64,000 nucleotides of DNA from DATBHM01 sp963772375 (GTDB taxonomy: Bacteria > Actinomycetota > UBA4738 > JACQTL01): NCBI GenBank assembly GCA_963772375.1, contig CAVYXG010000005.1, positions 186,001 through 250,000 on the forward strand. The letters are read 5' to 3'. A program made the position numbers and the translations under genes. The notes below the pieces were generated by a model. It had not been told where the DNA came from, ran no database searches, and saw only the letters and a program-made list of their open reading frames with translations. Position 1 is the first letter of the stretch, and each line of letters starts with the position of its first letter. Shown here piece after piece: positions 52,643-62,530 of the stretch.

Positions 52643-55003
52643 ATGAGCGAGTGGGCCGAACAGCTGATGGAGCAGGCGCGGGAGGCGCTGCCGCCCGTCG
52701 AGGGCACGGTCGACGTGCCCGGCCTCGACGCGCCCGCCGAGGTCGTCCGAGACCGGTGGGGCGTCCCCCACATCTTCGCGTCGTCCCTGCCCGACGTGTT
52801 CATGGCGCAGGGCTACGTGATGGCCCAGGAGCGTCCGTTCCAGACGGAGTTCCTCGTGCGCCTGTCGACCGGACGGCTGTCCGAGCTGATCGGGGAGTTC
52901 GCGGTCTCCATCGACCGGTTCTTCCGAACCGTCGGGCTCAACCGGGCGGGGCCCCGGCTGGTGGCCGGCTACGACGCGCGGTCGATGATGATGGTGCGGT
53001 CGATGCTCGCCGGGTACCGGGCCGGCCTGGCGGCGCTCCCGGCCCTCCCGGTCGAGTACCGGATCCTCGAGCTCGAACCGAGCGTGTTCTCCGAGACCGA
53101 CGACGAGGCGATCGCGGTCGGCGCTGCCGTCGGCGCGTTCATGTCGTGGCAGCTCTCGGGGAACTGGGATGCCGAGCTGCTCCGCGTCGAGATCGCCGAG
53201 CGGCTGGGGTACGAGGCGATGCTGGCGTTGTTCCCCGACTCGGCCGGCGAGCCGTCCGTGATCGTGCCGGGGAAGGACCCCCGGCGGCGCCGGGCGCTCG
53301 AGATCCTGCGCTCGGCGCCGCTCACGCCGAAGGGCCAGGGTTCGAACAACTGGGTGGTCGGCGGATCGCGAACCGCGAGCGGCCGGCCGCTCCTCGCGAA
53401 CGACCCCCACCTGCGCGCGACGCTGCCGTCGATCTGGTTCGAGTGCCACCTCTGCGCGCCCGGGCTCGACGTCCGGGGGGTGACCATCCCCGGCGCGCCG
53501 GGCGTGGTCATCGGGCACACGCTGCACCACGCGTGGGGCCAGACCAACGTGGGCGGCGACACGCAGGACCTCTACCTGGAGCGACTGTCGGAGGACGGGT
53601 CGGCCGCGCGCTACGAGGACGCCTGGGAACCGCTCACCATCCATCGCGAGGAGATCTTCGTGCGGGGCCGCGAGGAGCCGGAGGTGCTCGAGGTCCGGGA
53701 GTCGCGGCACGGGCCGATCCTCGACTCGTACATGGTGGGCATCGCCGCACCCCACGTCGTGGAGGGCGGCATCCGGGAGACGTACGCCCTTCGGTGGGTG
53801 GGCGCCTCGCACGGCGTCCAGCCGTCGGTGCTGCTGGACCTGGCGCAGGCGACCGACTTCGCGTCGTTCCGTTCCGCGCTCCACGGATGGGAGTCGCCCG
53901 GGCAGAACTTCATCTACGCCGACGTCGACGGGAACATCGGCTACCAGTGCACCGGGTTGCACCCGATCCGCAAGGCCGGCCACGACGGGACGCTGCCGGT
54001 TCCCGGGTGGACGGCCGAGTTCGAGTGGGACGGGTGGGTGCCGTTCGACGAGCTGCCGTGGTCCCAGAACCCCGCGCAGGGGTTCATCGCGACGGCCAAC
54101 CAGAAGGTGCACGACGACTCCTACCCGTACGACCTCGGGAAGGACTTCCTCCCGAACGTCCGGGCCCGCCGGATCGCGACCCTGCTCGGCGAGTCCACGC
54201 TGCACTCGGCGGAGTCGTTCGCGCGCATCCACGGCGACACGCAGTCCGAACCGGCCCGGCAGGTCGGCGCGGTGATGGCCACCGTCGAACCGGCCGACGA
54301 GCGGCAGAAGGCGGCGATCGGGTTCCTCGACGGGTGGGACGGCGACCTCGCGCCCGACTCGGTGGCGGCCGGGATCTACGAGGCGTGGTGCAAGCACCTG
54401 TCGACGGCGCTGCTGCTGCCGAAGCTGGGGCCGGAGCTGTTCGACCACTTCTACGGGCGGCGGCAGTGGACGAACGAGTTCCAGGTGTCCGTGCTGCCGG
54501 CGCTGCTGCGCTATCCGGTGGCCCCGTGGTTCGAGCCGGGGGGCGTGGAGGCCCGCGACGCGATGCTGCGGGCGACGCTCGACCAGGCGCTCGACGAGTT
54601 GACGGCCACGCTCGGCGAGGACATGGAGGGATGGCGGTGGGGCTCGCTGCACCGGATCTCGTTCGCGCACCCGCTGGCGATCCTGCCGGGGCTCGAGTCG
54701 CTGTTCGTGGCCGGAGGGCACGAATGGGGCGGCGACGAGCAGACCATCAGCCAGGGGATGTTCGAACCGGGCGCGGGCTGGGACACCGTGGTCGTGTCGT
54801 CGTGGCGCCAGATCGTCGACCTCGCCGACGTCGATGCGAGCATGGTGACCAACGCCGTCGGCCAGTCCGGCAACCCGGCCTCACCGCACTTCAAGGACCA
54901 GGTGGAGGACTGGGCGAACATCCGGTACCACCCGGCGCCGCTCTCCCGCGAGGCGGTCGACAGGGTCGCCGAATCGACGATGACGCTCCGCCCCGCGCCC
55001 TGA
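52643..55003 (+). CDS. Penicillin acylase family (Ntn) hydrolase
   Basis: A 786-residue precursor. Autocleavage before Ser234, in KGQGSNNWVVGG, would give an alpha chain of about 230 residues and a beta chain starting with the nucleophile Ser. NDPHLRATLPSIWFE and GHEWGGDEQT are other family landmarks. Unlike typical penicillin or AHL acylases, the N-terminus (MSEWAEQLMEQAREALPP) has no signal peptide, so the protein may be cytoplasmic. The substrate (penicillin, acyl-homoserine lactone or another amide) cannot be told from sequence. GAAGAGGAG precedes the ATG. Confidence 0.88.
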   Translation: MSEWAEQLMEQAREALPPVEGTVDVPGLDAPAEVVRDRWGVPHIFASSLPDVFMAQGYVMAQERPFQTEFLVRLSTGRLSELIGEFAVSIDRFFRTVGLNRAGPRLVAGYDARSMMMVRSMLAGYRAGLAALPALPVEYRILELEPSVFSETDDEAIAVGAAVGAFMSWQLSGNWDAELLRVEIAERLGYEAMLALFPDSAGEPSVIVPGKDPRRRRALEILRSAPLTPKGQGSNNWVVGGSRTASGRPLLANDPHLRATLPSIWFECHLCAPGLDVRGVTIPGAPGVVIGHTLHHAWGQTNVGGDTQDLYLERLSEDGSAARYEDAWEPLTIHREEIFVRGREEPEVLEVRESRHGPILDSYMVGIAAPHVVEGGIRETYALRWVGASHGVQPSVLLDLAQATDFASFRSALHGWESPGQNFIYADVDGNIGYQCTGLHPIRKAGHDGTLPVPGWTAEFEWDGWVPFDELPWSQNPAQGFIATANQKVHDDSYPYDLGKDFLPNVRARRIATLLGESTLHSAESFARIHGDTQSEPARQVGAVMATVEPADERQKAAIGFLDGWDGDLAPDSVAAGIYEAWCKHLSTALLLPKLGPELFDHFYGRRQWTNEFQVSVLPALLRYPVAPWFEPGGVEARDAMLRATLDQALDELTATLGEDMEGWRWGSLHRISFAHPLAILPGLESLFVAGGHEWGGDEQTISQGMFEPGAGWDTVVVSSWRQIVDLADVDASMVTNAVGQSGNPASPHFKDQVEDWANIRYHPAPLSREAVDRVAESTMTLRPAP

Positions 55004-55060
55004 GACCTGCTCGCGGAAACCGGAGGCTTTCCGGCTGCCCGGCCGGTATCATCCAAGGCC

Positions 55061-55291
55061 ATGCCCAAGTCCAAGTCCAAGCGGCGCACGTATCAGCCGC
55101 CGCCGCGCAAGAAGCCGAAGCCGTCGCCGAAGTGGTACGGCGTGGTCATCCTGTGCCTGCTGTTCGGGGGCGCGCTGGTCATCGTGCTGAACTACCTCAG
55201 CCTGCTCGGCGGGTCGGCGAAGAACCTGTACCTGTTCGTCGGCCTCGGCATGATCGCGGTCGGGTTCCTCGGCGCGACGCAGTGGCGCTGA
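55061..55291 (+). CDS. crgA: Cell division protein CrgA
   Basis: A small 76-residue membrane protein of the actinobacterial CrgA family, which links FtsZ-ring components and affects septum formation. The basic Pro-rich N-terminus (SKSKRRTYQPPPRKKPKPSP) is followed by two membrane helices (about 26-46 and 54-72) ending ATQWR. This family is restricted to Actinomycetota and supports the taxonomic reading. The gene stands alone between the acylase and the convergent DUF1501 gene. Confidence 0.88.
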   Translation: MPKSKSKRRTYQPPPRKKPKPSPKWYGVVILCLLFGGALVIVLNYLSLLGGSAKNLYLFVGLGMIAVGFLGATQWR

Positions 55292-55308
55292 CGGCGCCGC
55301 GCTGACGC

Positions 55309-56616
55309 CTACGGCTTCTGGTTGACGACGCCCGGGCGGTCGGAGCCCAGGCCCGGGAACACGCTCGAGACGCCGCTCGCCCTGCACCGCTTCTCGAGGA
55401 CCTCCGCCAGGATGGACCGGTAGTCGGTCGTCACGGCCAGGTCCATCTCGTCGACCAGCTGGTCCATGGCGAGCCCCGGCCACTTCCCGTGGACCTGCCC
55501 GCCCATGACGCCGCCGCCGAGCAGCAGCACCGCCTGTCCGTACCCGTGGTCGCACCCGCCCGAACCGTTCTCCCCGACGCATCGTCCGAACTCCGTCAGG
55601 GTCGCCAGGGTCACGCCCTGGAGACCGTCCGAACCGAGATCGGTCGCGAACGCCGCGAGCGTCCCCGAGAGCTCGGTGAGGTGGTCGTGCATCCATCCCG
55701 AATCCGGCCCGCCCATGCCCTCGTGCATGTCCCAGTCGCCGTAGTCGATGGCGGCCACCTGCAACCCGACGTTCGCCTTGATCAGCCGGGCCAGGTCCCT
55801 GAACGCGTGCCCGAGGTCGGTGTCCGGGTACACCGCGCCGTTCGAGGGCGTGTAGCCGGCGTCCTTCAGCGTCTGCATGGTCCCGATGGCGTCGAGGGTC
55901 GTCGTGGCCGGTCCACGCAGCACGTCCGATGCCCCCCGGTACAGCCCCCGGAGGGCGGTGTTCCAGCGGGACAGCTCGTCCGCGTCCCACGCCGCGTCCA
56001 GCCCGAACGAGTCCACCGAGTAGATCGCGAGCTCCGGCGCGGGCCCCCGGAACGCCGGAGCGGCCATCCCGCTCCCCACCTGCATCCCCTGGAACGCCGT
56101 CCCGCCGGCCCGCCCACCCAGCACGCGGTCGATCCAGCCGGTCCGCAGCGACGTGCCCGGCGCGGCCCGTTCCATCTCCTCCATGGCCTCGAAGTGCGAC
56201 CGGTTGGGCTGCGACATGCCGGCCGCGTGCACCACGCCGAACACGCCCGAGTCGTAGAACGGCTTCAGGGACGCCATCGCCGGGTGCATCCCGAACATCT
56301 GGTCGAGCTGCACCAGGGCGGCCTGCTGGATGCCGATGTTCGGACGCATCATCACATAGTCGGAGTCGCCGGCCGGGACGATCACGTTCACCCCGTCCAT
56401 CCCGCCCCGGAGGGACAGCAGCACGAGCACGTCGCCCGTGTACGAGGAGTCGGCGAACGCCAGCTGGGTCGACAGCATCTCGGTCCCGACCAGGCCCGCC
56501 AGCAGGCCCGTCGCGGCCGCTCCCTTCAGGAACGTCCGCCGCGAGAACAGCGGCGCCGCGCGCCGGTAGTCCGGGCACCCGCAGGCCTTGCGCGGGACAC
56601 CGCTCGTCGCATCCAT
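55309..56616 (-). CDS. DUF1501 protein with Tat signal
   Basis: A 435-residue exported protein of the DUF1501 family (sulfatase-related fold). The Tat motif SRRTFLKGAAATGLLAGLVG lies near the N-terminus (about residues 25-44). Start ATG 56616 follows GGGAGGAC at good spacing; an ATG at 56634 would overlap the previous stop as ATGA and adds six residues. LLSLRGGMDGVNVIVP and TLTEFGRC are family motifs. It is paired with the DUF1800 gene just upstream, the usual neighbour. Function is unknown. Confidence 0.86.
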   Translation of the reverse strand: MDATSGVPRKACGCPDYRRAAPLFSRRTFLKGAAATGLLAGLVGTEMLSTQLAFADSSYTGDVLVLLSLRGGMDGVNVIVPAGDSDYVMMRPNIGIQQAALVQLDQMFGMHPAMASLKPFYDSGVFGVVHAAGMSQPNRSHFEAMEEMERAAPGTSLRTGWIDRVLGGRAGGTAFQGMQVGSGMAAPAFRGPAPELAIYSVDSFGLDAAWDADELSRWNTALRGLYRGASDVLRGPATTTLDAIGTMQTLKDAGYTPSNGAVYPDTDLGHAFRDLARLIKANVGLQVAAIDYGDWDMHEGMGGPDSGWMHDHLTELSGTLAAFATDLGSDGLQGVTLATLTEFGRCVGENGSGGCDHGYGQAVLLLGGGVMGGQVHGKWPGLAMDQLVDEMDLAVTTDYRSILAEVLEKRCRASGVSSVFPGLGSDRPGVVNQKP

Positions 56617-56630
56617 GTCGACGTCCTCCC

Positions 56631-58190
56631 TCATCTCGTCAGGTGGCACGGCGAGTCGAGGATCAGCGCCATCAGGTACGGCAGCCGCCACGTGACCGCC
56701 TCGTCGTTCTTGTGCAGGGGGTCGGTGCCCACCTTCCCCACCAGCGAGAGCACCGCGTCGCGCTGGACCGCCGGAAGCGACCGGTACACCAGCCGCTTGG
56801 CCAGCGCCTGGACCAGCGCGCCGTGCGTGGCCGGCAGCGGAGACGGCAGGAACGTCTTCGGCGCCGGCGCCACCAGCTTGTCCGGCCACCAGTGCGCGGC
56901 CAGCGACATGTGCGAGTTCCACTTCCCGAGCGTCCCCCCGGCCGAGGACCACGCCGCCGCGTAGTCGGGGTACCCGTCCGGCTGGCCCCACGCACCGGGG
57001 GCGTTCCCCAGGTCGTCGACCATCCAGTACAGACCCTCCATGCCGTCGCGCCCGGACGCGTCCGGCCGCATCCCCAGCGTCCGAACCGTGGCCACGACGT
57101 CCTCCATCGGACGGCGGACCTTCCGCCCCATCGAGGCGGCGAACGCGGGCGAGTGGAACAGCTGCCGCAGCACCGGCACGATCGCCGTCCCCTGCGCCAC
57201 GTACGTCGAGGCGAGGGCGTTCACGAGCGACGGGGGCGGCGTGTCCGAGACGAACCGCATGCACAGCTTCGTGGCGATGTGCTTCGCCGTCATCGGGTGG
57301 CGCGCGAGATACCGGAGGTAGTTGAGCACCAGGTCGTACCCGCCCGCCCGGGAGCCGTTCTTGACGCTGTACCCGAGGATCTCCACGGGACCCGTGTAGT
57401 GGTCGTCCTTCCAGTACTTGAACTCCCCGGTGTCCCAGTCGATGCCGAACCCGGTGAGCAGCAGGACCGAGTTCCGCATCTCGTCCTCGGAGTAGCCGGC
57501 GTCGACGCTCACCGTGTGGAGCTCGAGCAGCTCGCGGCCGTAGTTCTCGTTCGGCAGGTCCTTGTTCGACTCGGCGTTGTTGAGGTACAGGAGCATGGCC
57601 GGGTGTTGTGCGGAGGCCAGCAGCATCTCCTCGAACTTCCCGAGCGCGTGGGCGCGGAGCACCTTCCGGTCGTAGTCGTGGCGGCAGTTCCAGACGTCGC
57701 TGGACGGGTTGGTCACGTTGAGGTGGTTCGACCAGAAGTCGACCATCACCTCGAGCAGCTGCCGTTCGCTCCAGCAGGCGCGGGCCAGCGTGGCGACCCC
57801 CAGGTCGAACATGAGGTCCCAGGCCCCGCCGTCGAGGTTCTGATTGGCCTGCTGGATGGACCAGGACAGGTGCGGGAACCGCGAGGAGATCAGCGCGGCG
57901 CACGCGGAATCGTCGATCGTCCCCGGGCGGAGCTGCCGCTCCAGCCACGCCGTGGTGCCCATGGAATGGATCCGGGCGACCGACGCCGCCGTGGGCCCGT
58001 AGGTGGCGCGGCGGAGGAGGTGCAGGGCGGGGTCCGTCGACGGCGCCACCCGGGTGGCGGCGGCGGCGCTGGGCGGCCGCAGGGCCCCGGACGCGAGACC
58101 GGCGGCGGCCACCGCGGCCGCGCCCGTGCCCGCGGCGCGCAGGAACCCGCGACGGGACAGGTCGAACGGGGGCGCGCCGGCGGAACGCAT
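56631..58190 (-). CDS. DUF1800 protein with Tat signal
   Basis: A 519-residue exported protein. The Tat signal is LSRRGFLRAAGTGAAAVAAA. The body contains LLRRATYGPTAASVARI, FWSNHLNV and NENYGRELLELHT, characteristic of DUF1800, a family found with DUF1501 in many bacteria, often with a role in surface or polymer-related processes that is not settled. The start (ATG 58190) has only a weak site; it is chosen because it opens the Tat signal. Its stop almost meets the DUF1501 start. Confidence 0.86.
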   Translation of the reverse strand: MRSAGAPPFDLSRRGFLRAAGTGAAAVAAAGLASGALRPPSAAAATRVAPSTDPALHLLRRATYGPTAASVARIHSMGTTAWLERQLRPGTIDDSACAALISSRFPHLSWSIQQANQNLDGGAWDLMFDLGVATLARACWSERQLLEVMVDFWSNHLNVTNPSSDVWNCRHDYDRKVLRAHALGKFEEMLLASAQHPAMLLYLNNAESNKDLPNENYGRELLELHTVSVDAGYSEDEMRNSVLLLTGFGIDWDTGEFKYWKDDHYTGPVEILGYSVKNGSRAGGYDLVLNYLRYLARHPMTAKHIATKLCMRFVSDTPPPSLVNALASTYVAQGTAIVPVLRQLFHSPAFAASMGRKVRRPMEDVVATVRTLGMRPDASGRDGMEGLYWMVDDLGNAPGAWGQPDGYPDYAAAWSSAGGTLGKWNSHMSLAAHWWPDKLVAPAPKTFLPSPLPATHGALVQALAKRLVYRSLPAVQRDAVLSLVGKVGTDPLHKNDEAVTWRLPYLMALILDSPCHLTR

Positions 58191-58234
58191 CGCAAGCGGT
58201 ATCGGCGACGCGGGGGCGAAACCTTGAACGGGTG

Positions 58235-58909
58235 CTACCGGCGGGTGGGGATCAGCACCACGGCGGGGTCCGCCTGCTGACGGCGGCGGACGTACAGGAG
58301 GCTCGCCCCGACCCCCAGGCCGGTGATCAGCAGGTGCATGGGTCCCTCGAGCGTCATCACGAGGCCCGGCGGGAGCGTCAGCGCGAACGTGGCCTGCTCG
58401 GCGGCCTGGAGCAGCAGCAGCACGCCCCATCCGATCGACAGCACCTGGAAGACCTGGACGATGCTCGGGTGACGCCACCGTTCGGCCAGGCGCTGCCGGC
58501 CCTCGGCGTGCGAGGCGCCGAACCGGACCGCGAGCGTCCGGGTGAGCGGCCGGCGGATCGCCGCCGACAGCGCGAACGCCACGCCGAGCAGTGCGCTCAC
58601 GACCGCGCCCTTGGCCAGGATGAACATCCCCGACCCCGACCAGAACGCCAGTGCGATGGACACGCCCGTCCCCAGCACGAACAGCCCGGTTGCGGCGTTC
58701 GGCGGACGGCGCCGGGCCAGCCGGACGACCGCGTCGATCAGGGGAACACTGGATGCGGCCGCCAGCGCGACGAGGATCGGTGCGCTCCGGGAGACCAGGA
58801 AGTAGATGAGCCCCGGGAACACCATTCCCGGCAGGACCTGCCAGGCGATGGCCGAGCAACGCACTCCTCCCAAGGCATCGGATCCCGTCGCGCCGGCTGG
58901 CGGTGTCAT
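58235..58909 (-). CDS. Multi-pass membrane protein of unknown function
   Basis: A 224-residue protein with about six hydrophobic segments and a Ser/Arg-containing loop (about 120-150). It resembles the VC0807-type or DUF3159-like groups of small integral membrane proteins (PGLIYFLVSRSAPILVALAA, and a VPLIDAVVRLARRR loop), but I am not sure of the family. No catalytic motif is apparent. The start ATG 58909 is the first before the hydrophobic region; the frame is open upstream. It lies just before the DUF1800 gene on the same strand, 44 nt away. Confidence 0.65.
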   Translation of the reverse strand: MTPPAGATGSDALGGVRCSAIAWQVLPGMVFPGLIYFLVSRSAPILVALAAASSVPLIDAVVRLARRRPPNAATGLFVLGTGVSIALAFWSGSGMFILAKGAVVSALLGVAFALSAAIRRPLTRTLAVRFGASHAEGRQRLAERWRHPSIVQVFQVLSIGWGVLLLLQAAEQATFALTLPPGLVMTLEGPMHLLITGLGVGASLLYVRRRQQADPAVVLIPTRR

Positions 58910-59088
58910 ATACCCGGTTTCGGGGAGTTGCCGCTGCCCCTTGACCCTGCTCTTCGTCCTAGGCCCGAAACCGCACCGGCGGGGACCGGTCGCACGACTG
59001 ACACGGATGTAATTCTCCCCATGAAATTTCCACACTGGGGACATCTCCCGGCCGCTCCTGTGGAGGACCTGGGGATACCCTGTGGAAC

Positions 59089-59337
59089 GTGCCGATCTAC
59101 GAGTACCGGTGCACCGCCTGCGGGCACGAGCTCGAGGAGCTGCAGCCGATGGGTGCCGGTCCGCCGGGCCCCTGCCCCGAGTGCGGCGGGGAGCTTCGCC
59201 GGACGTACGGCAGGGTCGGGGTGGTGTTCGCCGGGTGGGGCTTCAGCTCGAACGACCGCCTGCTGCCGGACGACCGGCCCCGGAAGGACTTCCGGACCCT
59301 GAAGGAGCGGGCCGAACGCATCCGCGAGGGCGAGTAG
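59089..59337 (+). CDS. FmdB-family zinc ribbon protein
   Basis: An 82-residue protein. MPIYEYRCTACGHELEELQ (Cys8, Cys11) and CPECGG (Cys29, Cys32) form a zinc ribbon typical of the FmdB family of putative regulatory proteins. The C-terminal half is charged and helical. GTG 59089 gives the conserved MPIYEYRC start. No partner is evident. The gene precedes the secreted metallopeptidase by 206 nt and is divergent from the membrane-protein gene. Confidence 0.85.
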   Translation: MPIYEYRCTACGHELEELQPMGAGPPGPCPECGGELRRTYGRVGVVFAGWGFSSNDRLLPDDRPRKDFRTLKERAERIREGE

Positions 59338-59543
59338 GCCCTCCGGCCGGACGTCCAGCCTCGGCCGGGCAAACCATCCAAAATCTCCCTCCCCAACGGG
59401 AGCCCTCCGATGTTACGGTCTCGGCGGGAGGCGCGCCTCCAGGATTGGGGAGCCGGCCGCACCGGGCGGCCGGCCGACTCGTCTTTCGGTCGCTCGACTG
59501 CCGGCTTGGACGCAACGAGCACCGCCGGCCTGGGAGGGAGTCC

Positions 59544-62462
59544 ATGCATCGCACCGCTCGCCGAAGGAGAACGCTCACAACGCTCGCCGTGGCCGCCGCC
59601 GTGGTGATGGCCTTCCTGGCCGCCATCCCGACCGCGGGGGCCCAGCCGTCGAGGGCCGCCGAGCGCACGCCCGCCTCGACGACGCCGCAGTACCGGGGCA
59701 ACACGCCCCTCGACACGCGCGACCAGGGGTCGTTCGCCGTGCAGCCGACGGCCAACCAGGCCAGCGCCCGCTCCGGGCTGATCAGCTCGCTCGGCGAGGA
59801 GGGCGTCGTCGACATCGACCCGCACACGGGCACGCCCAGGGTGGTCGCCCGCCTGGACGGGTTCCTCACCCCGGCATCGCGGCAGGCCCCCGCCAAGATC
59901 GTGGCCGACTACGTCCGGGGCCACATCGACGCGTTCGGCCTGTCGGCGTCCGACCTCTCGACGCTCCACCTCGTCCGCGACTACGTCGACGTCCTCGGGA
60001 CCCACCACATGTACTGGGTGCAGTCGTTCCAGGGGGTGCCCTCGTTCGACCACGGGCTCGAGGCCTCGGTCACCCGCGCCGGCCAGCTGATCAACGTGCT
60101 GGGCGCGCCGATGTCGGGGCTGTCCGTCGCCTCGACGCAGCCGAGGCTCTCCGCCACCTCCGCGGTCAGCCTCGCCCTCGAGAACTCCGGTGCCGCGGAC
60201 ACCACGCCGGCGCCGCTCGTGAGCCAGGGCCGCACCGCCACGCGCACGGCGACCTACGCCAACGGCGACAGCGCCACGCTCGTGCTGTTCGGCGACGCGC
60301 GTGGGACGGAGCTGGCCTGGCAGGTCGACGCGACGGCCTCGTCGACCGAACGCGACCTGTCGGTCGTCGACGCGTCGTCCGGCGCCGTTCTGTGGCGCAC
60401 CAACCAGGTGCAGTACGCCGACGTGACCGGCCACGGCCTGGCCTGGCAGTACATGGTCTCCTCGCTGCTCCCGCCCGGCGTCGGCAGGCAGGCCGGCCAC
60501 ACGTTCCCGGTCAAGGACGCCAAACGACTGTTCGGCAACAACGCGCACGTCTATGCCGACGTCAACGACGACAACCACGCGAAGCCGGGGGCGTTCCCGA
60601 ACGGCGACGAGGTCCCGGCGAGCACCGGCCGTAGCTGGAACTACCACCTGCAGACGAACACCTCGGCGCCGTCGCACAACTGCAACCCGAAGTTCCCCTG
60701 CACCTGGAACAGCAGCCAGAAGGGGTCGTGGAAGCAGAACCTGCGGCAGGACGCCACGCAGGTGTACTTCTTCCTGAACAACTACCACAACCACCTGCTG
60801 AAGGCGCCGATCGGGTTCACCGAGGGGGCCGGCAACTTCCAGCTGGTGAACAAGACCGGCCACGGCAAGGGCAACGACGCGGTGCAGGCCCAGGTGGACG
60901 ACGGCGCGAACACCGCCGGCGGCATACCGGACATCAACCACCAGGCCAACGCCAACATGTCCACGCCGCCCGACGGCCACGCGCCGACCATGCAGATGTA
61001 CCTGTTCGAGGCGAACACGCTGTCCGGCAACAACCCGGACTCCGACGGCGGGGACGACGCGTCGATCGTGTACCACGAGTACACGCACGGCCTGTCGAAC
61101 CGGCTGATCACCGACCCCCGCGGCGTCCCCGCGCTCAACGCGTTCGAGTCGGGCGCGATGGGCGAGGCGTGGAGCGACTGGTACGCCATGGACTTCCTGG
61201 CGAAGCAGGGGTTCGTGAAGGACAGGTCGACGCCGGGCGACGTCCAGGTCGGGTTCTTCACGGGCGGCGGCTCCACCAAGCCGATCCGAACCGAGGGCAT
61301 GGACTGCCCGGTGGGCCCGTCCAAGCCGCTGTGCCGGGGCGCCGGCAACGCCGGAGCGGGCGGCTACACCCTCGGCGACATGGGCAAGATCGCCCAGGCC
61401 CAGTTCGGGACCTTCCCCGAGGTCCACGCCGACGGCGAGATCTGGGGCCAGACGCTGTGGCAGATCCGCCAGCGCCTGATCGCCTCGCTCGGCGCCGCGA
61501 ACGGCGTCAAGCGGGCGGAGTCGATCGTGACCCGGGCCATGGAGCTGTCCCCGCCCGACCCCAGCATGCTCGACGAGCGCAACGCGATCCTCCAGGCCGA
61601 CCAGGTGGTGGCCGGCGGTCACGACCGCGACCTGCTGTGGAGCGTGTTCGCCAACCGCGGGATGGGCTTCTTCGCCCACGTCGACGGCGGCAACGACGTC
61701 ACTCCGACCCAGAACTTCGCGACGCCCCCCGGGTGTGGCAACCCGGCGCACTGCGGGACTGTCAAGGGCGTCATCACCAATGCCGTGACGAGCAACCCGA
61801 TCGCCGGGGCGACCGTGGGGATCGTCGACCACCTGACCAACAGCACGCAGCAGTCGCCGGACAACCTGGTGGACGTCACGGCAGGGGACGGTTCGTTCTC
61901 GATCCCCCACGTGCCGCGGCACTCCGGCTACACGTTGGAGGTCCTCGGCTACGACCCGACCACGACCGTGAACGTCAACCAGGCCACCGTCAACCTCGGT
62001 CAGGTGGACGTCAACCGGGACTGGGCCGCGCTCTCCGGCGGAGCGACGATCGCATCCGCCGACCCCCCCGACTTCAGCACGTTCGGATGCGGGCCGGACG
62101 GCGCGTTCGACCTCAACACGGCGAGCGGGTGGGGCAGCGCCCTGCCCACGCCGCGCCAGATCACGGTGCGGCTGCCGCATGCGGTGAACATCACCAACTT
62201 CGCGCTCGATCCCGACCCGGTGTGCGGCGATCCGTCGTCGGCCGCCGTGAAGGGGTTCGAGATCGAGACGAAGACCGCGTCCGGCGGATTCGTGACGGCG
62301 GTGAACCACGGGGCGGCGGTTCCGCTCGGAGGGTTCACCACGGTGACACCGTCGGCCGGAGCGCACAACGTGCTGTTCGTGCGGTTCACCATGCTGTCGA
62401 ACCGCGGTGAGCCGCGCTTCGTCGACATGACCGAGCTGCTGGTCCACGGGACAGCGGCGTAG
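59544..62462 (+). CDS. Secreted M36 (fungalysin) family metallopeptidase
   Basis: A 972-residue extracellular zinc peptidase. A signal peptide (basic start, hydrophobic about 10-30, cleavage after ITAGA-like TAGAQP) is followed by an FTP propeptide (about 90-300). The catalytic HEYTH at 511-515 and Glu541 in GEAWSDWYAM bind zinc. The C-terminal part has a CarboxypepD-regulatory-like segment (about 730-800) and a galactose-binding-like beta domain. GGGAGGGAG precedes the ATG. Four cysteines (CNPKFPC; CPVGPSKPLC) may form disulfides, in line with the disulfide machinery encoded at 48.9-50.4 kb. A perfect-stem terminator follows. Confidence 0.92.
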   Translation: MHRTARRRRTLTTLAVAAAVVMAFLAAIPTAGAQPSRAAERTPASTTPQYRGNTPLDTRDQGSFAVQPTANQASARSGLISSLGEEGVVDIDPHTGTPRVVARLDGFLTPASRQAPAKIVADYVRGHIDAFGLSASDLSTLHLVRDYVDVLGTHHMYWVQSFQGVPSFDHGLEASVTRAGQLINVLGAPMSGLSVASTQPRLSATSAVSLALENSGAADTTPAPLVSQGRTATRTATYANGDSATLVLFGDARGTELAWQVDATASSTERDLSVVDASSGAVLWRTNQVQYADVTGHGLAWQYMVSSLLPPGVGRQAGHTFPVKDAKRLFGNNAHVYADVNDDNHAKPGAFPNGDEVPASTGRSWNYHLQTNTSAPSHNCNPKFPCTWNSSQKGSWKQNLRQDATQVYFFLNNYHNHLLKAPIGFTEGAGNFQLVNKTGHGKGNDAVQAQVDDGANTAGGIPDINHQANANMSTPPDGHAPTMQMYLFEANTLSGNNPDSDGGDDASIVYHEYTHGLSNRLITDPRGVPALNAFESGAMGEAWSDWYAMDFLAKQGFVKDRSTPGDVQVGFFTGGGSTKPIRTEGMDCPVGPSKPLCRGAGNAGAGGYTLGDMGKIAQAQFGTFPEVHADGEIWGQTLWQIRQRLIASLGAANGVKRAESIVTRAMELSPPDPSMLDERNAILQADQVVAGGHDRDLLWSVFANRGMGFFAHVDGGNDVTPTQNFATPPGCGNPAHCGTVKGVITNAVTSNPIAGATVGIVDHLTNSTQQSPDNLVDVTAGDGSFSIPHVPRHSGYTLEVLGYDPTTTVNVNQATVNLGQVDVNRDWAALSGGATIASADPPDFSTFGCGPDGAFDLNTASGWGSALPTPRQITVRLPHAVNITNFALDPDPVCGDPSSAAVKGFEIETKTASGGFVTAVNHGAAVPLGGFTTVTPSAGAHNVLFVRFTMLSNRGEPRFVDMTELLVHGTAA

Positions 62463-62484
62463 GCCCGCTGGTCACAGATCACAC

Positions 62485-62516
62485 GAGGGCGCCCGGCCTG
62501 ACGGCCGGGCGCCCTC
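62485..62516. terminator. Bidirectional GC-rich terminator
   Basis: GAGGGCGCCCGGCC and GGCCGGGCGCCCTC form a perfect 14-bp stem around TGAC between the ends of the convergent M36 gene and the zinc-ribbon membrane protein gene. No long T-run is present on either strand, but position and stability support termination of both. Confidence 0.75.
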
Positions 62517-62530
62517 GCCCTCGTCTCGTG

